From contig WGAA01000154.1 of the NCBI GenBank assembly GCA_015489285.1, positions 1 through 9,344 of the forward strand: DNA of 9,344 bases. The letters run 5' to 3'. The position numbers were made by a program, and so were the translations under genes. Every line of letters starts with the position of its first letter. The stretch's first letter is position 1. Below the pieces are notes generated by a model, which saw nothing but the letters and a program-made list of their open reading frames with translations, had not been told where the DNA came from and did no database searches. Positions 6,794 through 9,344 of this stretch are shown here, piece after piece. Origin of the DNA: Anaerolineae bacterium (lineage in GTDB: Bacteria; Chloroflexota; Anaerolineae; JAADDB01).

Positions 6794-6856
6794 ATGGGGG
6801 ATGAGGCCGTCGACCCTCGGAGGCCGCGAGATGGCAGATGAAGGGCTTTCTACAAT

Positions 6857-6885
6857 TTGGCATCCTTCTCCGCTGCACGTATTAT
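6857..6885 (+). promoter_or_regulatory. promoter of the SH3b gene
   Basis: TTGGCA (6857-6862) is separated by exactly 17 nt from TATTAT (6880-6885); each box matches the consensus at five of six positions. Transcription would start near 6892 and give a leader of about 77 nt, ending with TGAGG (6956-6960) 8 nt before the ATG at 6969. Confidence 0.7.
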
Positions 6886-6900
6886 GATAGGGTTGAAGGA

Positions 6901-6920
6901 GGAGGCGTTTTCACGTCTCC
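6901..6920 (+). other. small leader hairpin before the SH3b gene
   Basis: GGAGGCG (6901-6907) can pair with CGTCTCC (6914-6920) around TTTTCA, with one G-U pair. It lies about 10 nt into the predicted transcript and would sequester a GGAGG sequence, while the functional GAGG (6957-6960) stays free. It may act as a 5' stabilising stem; the function is inferred. Confidence 0.35.
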
Positions 6921-6968
6921 TGCGGGTGTACTTACGAGCTGTCCAGTCCTTCGTGTGAGGAAACAGGT

Positions 6969-7625
6969 ATGACCTCCTTGTTGCGTTTTGTGGCGACACA
7001 TGAGCGGTGGTTCGTGGTCCTCCTCCTGATCGGCCTGGTGCTGATGCTCCTGGGGACGGTCGGCGCGTGGTGGGATTGGCGCCGCAAACGGGGGACGTGG
7101 CTGGAGGATTGGGCTTACACGCAGATGTGGCGTTATGCCGCGTCGGCCCTGTTCTTCGCGCTTCTCCTCGTGGGCGTGCTGGTCCTCGCGCGGGTCGCCC
7201 CCGACGGCCACGTGTATTGGGCCCGCTTGTGGCATCCCCAGGCGCGCCTCCCGGCCACCCCAACGCCCTCGCCCACCCCTCTACCCGTTCCCAACTTGAT
7301 CCCCACCGCCACACCGACCCCTTCACCCACGCCTCCTCCGACGCCGACACCGACGCCCTCGCCCACTCCCACGCCGACGCCTGTGCCCACGTTAGGGCCC
7401 GGTGGTCGGGCTCGCGTGGATGCCCAGACGTTGAACGTGCGGGAAGCCCCCTCCACGACCGCGAAACGGGTGGGCGTGCTGCTCCAGAACGATGTGGTGG
7501 AGGTGATCGACGGCCCCCGTTCGGCCAACGGGTACCGATGGTGGAAGGTCCGGTCCGAGAAGGGACTGGTCGGCTGGGTCGCGGAAGGGTCCGGCGACAC
7601 CCGGTGGCTTATCCCCCTGCCGTGA
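6969..7625 (+). CDS. two-TM membrane protein with TP-rich stalk and SH3b domain
   Basis: The 218-residue protein has a hydrophobic helix at about 14-34, a short basic and aromatic loop (WWDWRRKRGTW), a second helix at about 56-75, a Pro/Thr/Ser stalk at about 94-143 and a C-terminal bacterial SH3 (SH3b/SH3_3) domain at about 147-212. The SH3b signature is clear: LNVREAPSTTAKRVGVL, then VVEVIDGP, then WWKVRSEKGLVGWVAEG. Such domains usually bind cell-wall peptides or glycans. The basic loop predicts an N-in/C-out hairpin with the SH3b domain outside, held off the membrane by the stalk. TGAGG 8 nt upstream supports the ATG at 6969. It has its own promoter and ends 12 nt from the convergent gene at 7638. 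The partner or substrate is unknown. Confidence 0.88.
   Translation: MTSLLRFVATHERWFVVLLLIGLVLMLLGTVGAWWDWRRKRGTWLEDWAYTQMWRYAASALFFALLLVGVLVLARVAPDGHVYWARLWHPQARLPATPTPSPTPLPVPNLIPTATPTPSPTPPPTPTPTPSPTPTPTPVPTLGPGGRARVDAQTLNVREAPSTTAKRVGVLLQNDVVEVIDGPRSANGYRWWKVRSEKGLVGWVAEGSGDTRWLIPLP
7255..7395 (+). repeat. Thr/Pro-encoding low-complexity tract (stalk)
   Basis: Imperfect repeats of ACN-CCN and TCN-CCN codons encode TPTPSPTPLP and TPTPTPTPSPTPTPTPVP between the second membrane segment and the SH3b domain. Runs such as 'ccgacgcc(g/a)acaccgacgcc' are more regular at DNA level than the tract at 624-881, so length variation by slippage is plausible. Confidence 0.75.
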
Positions 7626-7637
7626 GATGGGCCCGCC

Positions 7638-8390
7638 CTACTCCCACGTCCAATACCAGCGCACGCCGTCGGTAACGATGTGCAGTTCCCGGGCCGAATC
7701 GGGCGGCACGAGGAGGGTGACGTCGGCCCGCAGAAGGTTCTCGCCCCGACCCGGCGACACGGCCGCGCCCGGCAGGAGGAGGTAGCGGGGCAAAGGGATA
7801 CCGGGATCCGGTAGCCGTCGCGCGATCCCCAGGGTGGCCTGAGCCCAGGAAAGCGCCCTGTCGGCGGAAGGGGGTTGAGGCGCGTAGGCCACGTGCAGGC
7901 GGCCGAACCGCAGGTGGAGAAGGGGCGGGTCGGGGTCCCCTACCTCCAGGAGGAGCCCGGCCACGTCCAGGGTCAGGCCCTGCCGGAGGGGGAGGGCCGC
8001 GGGGACCGCGTCTTCCCAGGCGATCATCTCGGGGGAAGAGGGGGGATGGGCAGGCGCCCAGGCCCGATGGGGCGGATATCGCCGGGCCACGGCCTCCTGG
8101 GCCAGGGCGGTGGCCCTATCTCCCCGGGTGAGGATGAGCGCGTCCAGGGTCCGTCGAGTCGGGGGGAGGTGAAGGGCCAGCCACATTTCCGCGGCAGCGA
8201 CGTCCCCCGGGCCGTCCACAAGGATGAGGTGCCCGGCGGGAGTGCGGGCGATGAACCCGTCCCCCGATGCCCGTATCCAGAGGTGGAGGTAACCGTCGGG
8301 CGCGCGGGACCAGACGTATCCTTCCCCCAGGATGAGGAGGAGCAGGAGGCCGAGGATGAGGTGGAAGGCCCGGCGTCTCAACGCGTCCAC
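7638..8390 (-). CDS. ComEC-like metallo-beta-lactamase-fold protein with lost metal ligands
   Basis: The 250-residue protein has one N-terminal hydrophobic helix (about 9-27) and then a domain that tracks the C-terminal MBL domain of ComEC/Rec2: ASGDGFIARTPAGHLILVDGP (41-61) matches 'VGQGDxxLIxTPxGxxxLIDGG', and LDALILTRGDRAT (82-94) aligns with 'LDxLxLTHPHADH'. HLRFGRLHVAYA (159-170) matches the strand before the 'LLTGD' ligand, and TDGVRWYWTW (240-249) the usual last strands. All four His/Asp ligands of HxHxDH are replaced by R89, D91, A93 and T94, and no GD or PHHGS follows, so hydrolase activity is not expected. The start is GTG (8388-8390), with GAGGG 7 nt upstream overlapping the mqnA stop; the gap to mqnA is 9 nt, so coupled translation is likely. 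The function is unknown; a structural or binding role on the outer membrane face is inferred. Confidence 0.75.
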   Translation of the reverse strand: MDALRRRAFHLILGLLLLLILGEGYVWSRAPDGYLHLWIRASGDGFIARTPAGHLILVDGPGDVAAAEMWLALHLPPTRRTLDALILTRGDRATALAQEAVARRYPPHRAWAPAHPPSSPEMIAWEDAVPAALPLRQGLTLDVAGLLLEVGDPDPPLLHLRFGRLHVAYAPQPPSADRALSWAQATLGIARRLPDPGIPLPRYLLLPGAAVSPGRGENLLRADVTLLVPPDSARELHIVTDGVRWYWTWE

Positions 8391-8399
8391 GGGTTTCCC

Positions 8400-9257
8400 T
8401 CACCAAAGGGGACGTGGGTGGGCCCACCCCGGGGCCCATAGGGTCAGGGGGGCGGGGAGGCCCTGGGGCAGGGCATGGTGGAGGAAGGTGCGCAGCCCCC
8501 GCACATCGTCCTCGGTCAGGTCGTAACGCAGGTCGCGCAGGTATTTGAGGCAGACGCCGGGTTCCAGGTGAAGACGTGGGGCATAGGTGCGGGCGATCAC
8601 TTCCAGGTGGGCCAGGCCGTCCTCCTTGCTTTCGTAGAGGGCGGGGATGATGCCCGCGGCTTCGATTTCGGCCCGGCGGTCCTTGCGCACACTCCAGAGG
8701 GCGAAGACGAAGGGGAGCCCCGTCCACTTCAGCCATTCGTCCCCCAGGTCGAAGAGGTAGGGGATGCCCCGAGGGGGCAGGGGACGACGGCGGGTGCCCT
8801 CGACGAGCGCGTCGTCGCCGATGAGGAGGGCGGCTTGCGCCTCGGCCAGCATGGCGTCCAACCGTTGGGGCCGGACGAGGAAGTGGGGGGTGACCCGGTA
8901 GTACTCCCGACAGAGGACGCGAAGGAGGGCGACGCTCGTCGCGGAGTGGTCCGAGAGGGCCACGGGTTGTCCGTCCAGCTCCACCGGGTCGGGGACCCAG
9001 GAGAAGAGGAGGACGGTCTTGACCGCGCCCAGGGTGGCGATACCCAAGCCGGGGACGATGCTGAGGATGTCCGCGTGGCGGGCGGTTTCGATGGCGGATA
9101 TGGGGGCGATGTCGATCTCCCCGCGGACGAGCATCCGGTTGAGGGTGGTGGGCACGCCGTACACGTATTCCACGTCTCGGCCCGCCAACCGTTCTTCGAT
9201 GCGGTAGTACATGGGCCGCACGTTGAGGTAATCTATCACTCCAACACGAACAGTCAT
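8400..9257 (-). CDS. mqnA: chorismate dehydratase MqnA (futalosine menaquinone pathway)
   Basis: MqnA removes water from chorismate to give 3-[(1-carboxyvinyl)oxy]benzoate, the first committed step of the futalosine route to menaquinone. The 285-residue chain has the family's periplasmic-binding-like fold and its hallmarks: GVIDYLNVRP (6-15), LxxGEIDIAPISAIE (43-57), the substrate-site run LSDHSATSVALLRVL (101-115), LLIGDDAL (144-151) and DLGDEWLKWTGLPFVFALW (170-188). There is no signal peptide, as expected for a cytosolic enzyme. The start is ATG 9255-9257; an in-frame TGA lies 12 nt upstream, so no longer form is possible, although the Shine-Dalgarno is weak. The last 15 or so residues (APGWAHPRPLW) look like an unconserved extension. 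It sits between an unidentified upstream gene and the dead MBL protein. No other mqn gene is in view. Confidence 0.95.
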   Translation of the reverse strand: MTVRVGVIDYLNVRPMYYRIEERLAGRDVEYVYGVPTTLNRMLVRGEIDIAPISAIETARHADILSIVPGLGIATLGAVKTVLLFSWVPDPVELDGQPVALSDHSATSVALLRVLCREYYRVTPHFLVRPQRLDAMLAEAQAALLIGDDALVEGTRRRPLPPRGIPYLFDLGDEWLKWTGLPFVFALWSVRKDRRAEIEAAGIIPALYESKEDGLAHLEVIARTYAPRLHLEPGVCLKYLRDLRYDLTEDDVRGLRTFLHHALPQGLPAPLTLWAPGWAHPRPLW

Positions 9258-9303
9258 CCGCGTGAACGCTCAGCGGCCGCGGCCTGCTCCGGCCCGGCCC
9301 GGG

Positions 9304-9344
9304 TTATTTTTGGGTGACGTCCAAGGCCCACCGGAGGTAGGCGG
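9304..9344 (-). CDS. 3' end of an upstream minus-strand gene (partial)
   Basis: One minus-strand frame reads AYLRWALDVTQK and then TAA (complement of 9304-9306). It would end 46 nt before the mqnA ATG, a spacing that fits the same operon. The residue mix looks like a natural helical C-terminus, but 12 codons cannot identify a family, and the other two frames are also open across this short stretch. The GC-rich 46-nt gap to mqnA has no clear terminator on the minus strand. Confidence 0.45.
   Translation of the reverse strand, partial: AYLRWALDVTQK

Larger units (their letters stand above)
6656..6968. other. divergent intergenic control region (313 nt)
   Basis: This spacer separates rpsA (minus) from the SH3b gene (plus). 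It holds the rpsA promoter and inverted repeat (6766-6793), a promoter for the plus gene (6857-6885) and a small leader hairpin (6901-6920). The rpsA leader, about 100 nt from 6655 to about 6759, is open in the rpsA frame but has no ATG or GTG; only a TTG near the predicted transcript start could extend the protein, which is unlikely. I see no ORF or known riboswitch here. Confidence 0.7.

Noticed and set aside
6850..7350. Minus-strand frame across the SH3b gene start and its promoter
   Set aside because: Arg/Pro/Gly-rich translation without motifs, overlapping a well supported plus-strand gene and promoter.
9270..9310. Plus-strand terminator-like GC run followed by TTATTTTT
   Set aside because: No plus-strand gene ends here, and the GC run forms only short stems. 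The T-run is explained by Lys/Asn-type codons and the stop of the minus-strand partial gene.
8475..9317. 280-codon plus-strand frame opposite mqnA
   Set aside because: mqnA is unmistakable on the minus strand; the opposite frame is compositional.

Overview
The window looks like chromosome from a GC-rich bacterium, most likely a member of the Chloroflexota (Anaerolineae or a relative). That placement is inferred from style. Two envelope proteins carry long Pro/Thr 'TPTP' low-complexity segments, and the secreted propeller ends in HLPVVLRDQ, resembling the 'LPLVLR' tail common on exported proteins of that phylum. Menaquinone synthesis is by the futalosine route, and ribosomal protein S1 has a long acidic N-terminal extension. 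No mobile element, CRISPR array, tRNA or rRNA is visible.

Layout. (1) 1-884, plus strand: 3' part of an exported-type protein with three OB-like DUF5666-type repeats and a Thr/Pro tail; its start lies left of the window. (2) 885-1067: short AT-rich spacer with a promoter-like pair and a dyad, then 1068-2312, plus strand: a secreted seven-repeat beta-propeller. (3) 2313-2383: hairpins between convergent genes. (4) 2364-4880, minus strand: clpC, the AAA+ unfoldase of ClpCP. (5) 4881-5113: the rpsA terminator, a 3' UTR hairpin and the clpC leader. (6) 5114-6655, minus strand: rpsA (S1), driven by a good sigma70-type promoter whose -10 lies in a perfect inverted repeat. (7) 6656-6968: a 313-nt divergent control region. 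(8) 6969-7625, plus strand: a two-TM protein with a TP-rich stalk and a bacterial SH3 domain. (9) 7638-8390, minus strand: a ComEC-like metallo-beta-lactamase-fold protein with its metal ligands lost, translationally coupled to mqnA (8400-9257, minus strand), preceded by the last 12 codons of another minus-strand gene (9304-9344).

The genes fall into three themes: housekeeping (clpC, rpsA), cell-surface proteins (DUF5666, propeller, SH3b), and a small operon containing mqnA. I see no obvious new multi-gene defence or metabolic system. The items most worth a second look are the catalytically dead ComEC-like protein coupled to mqnA, the inverted repeat over the rpsA promoter, and the AT-rich dyad upstream of the propeller gene.
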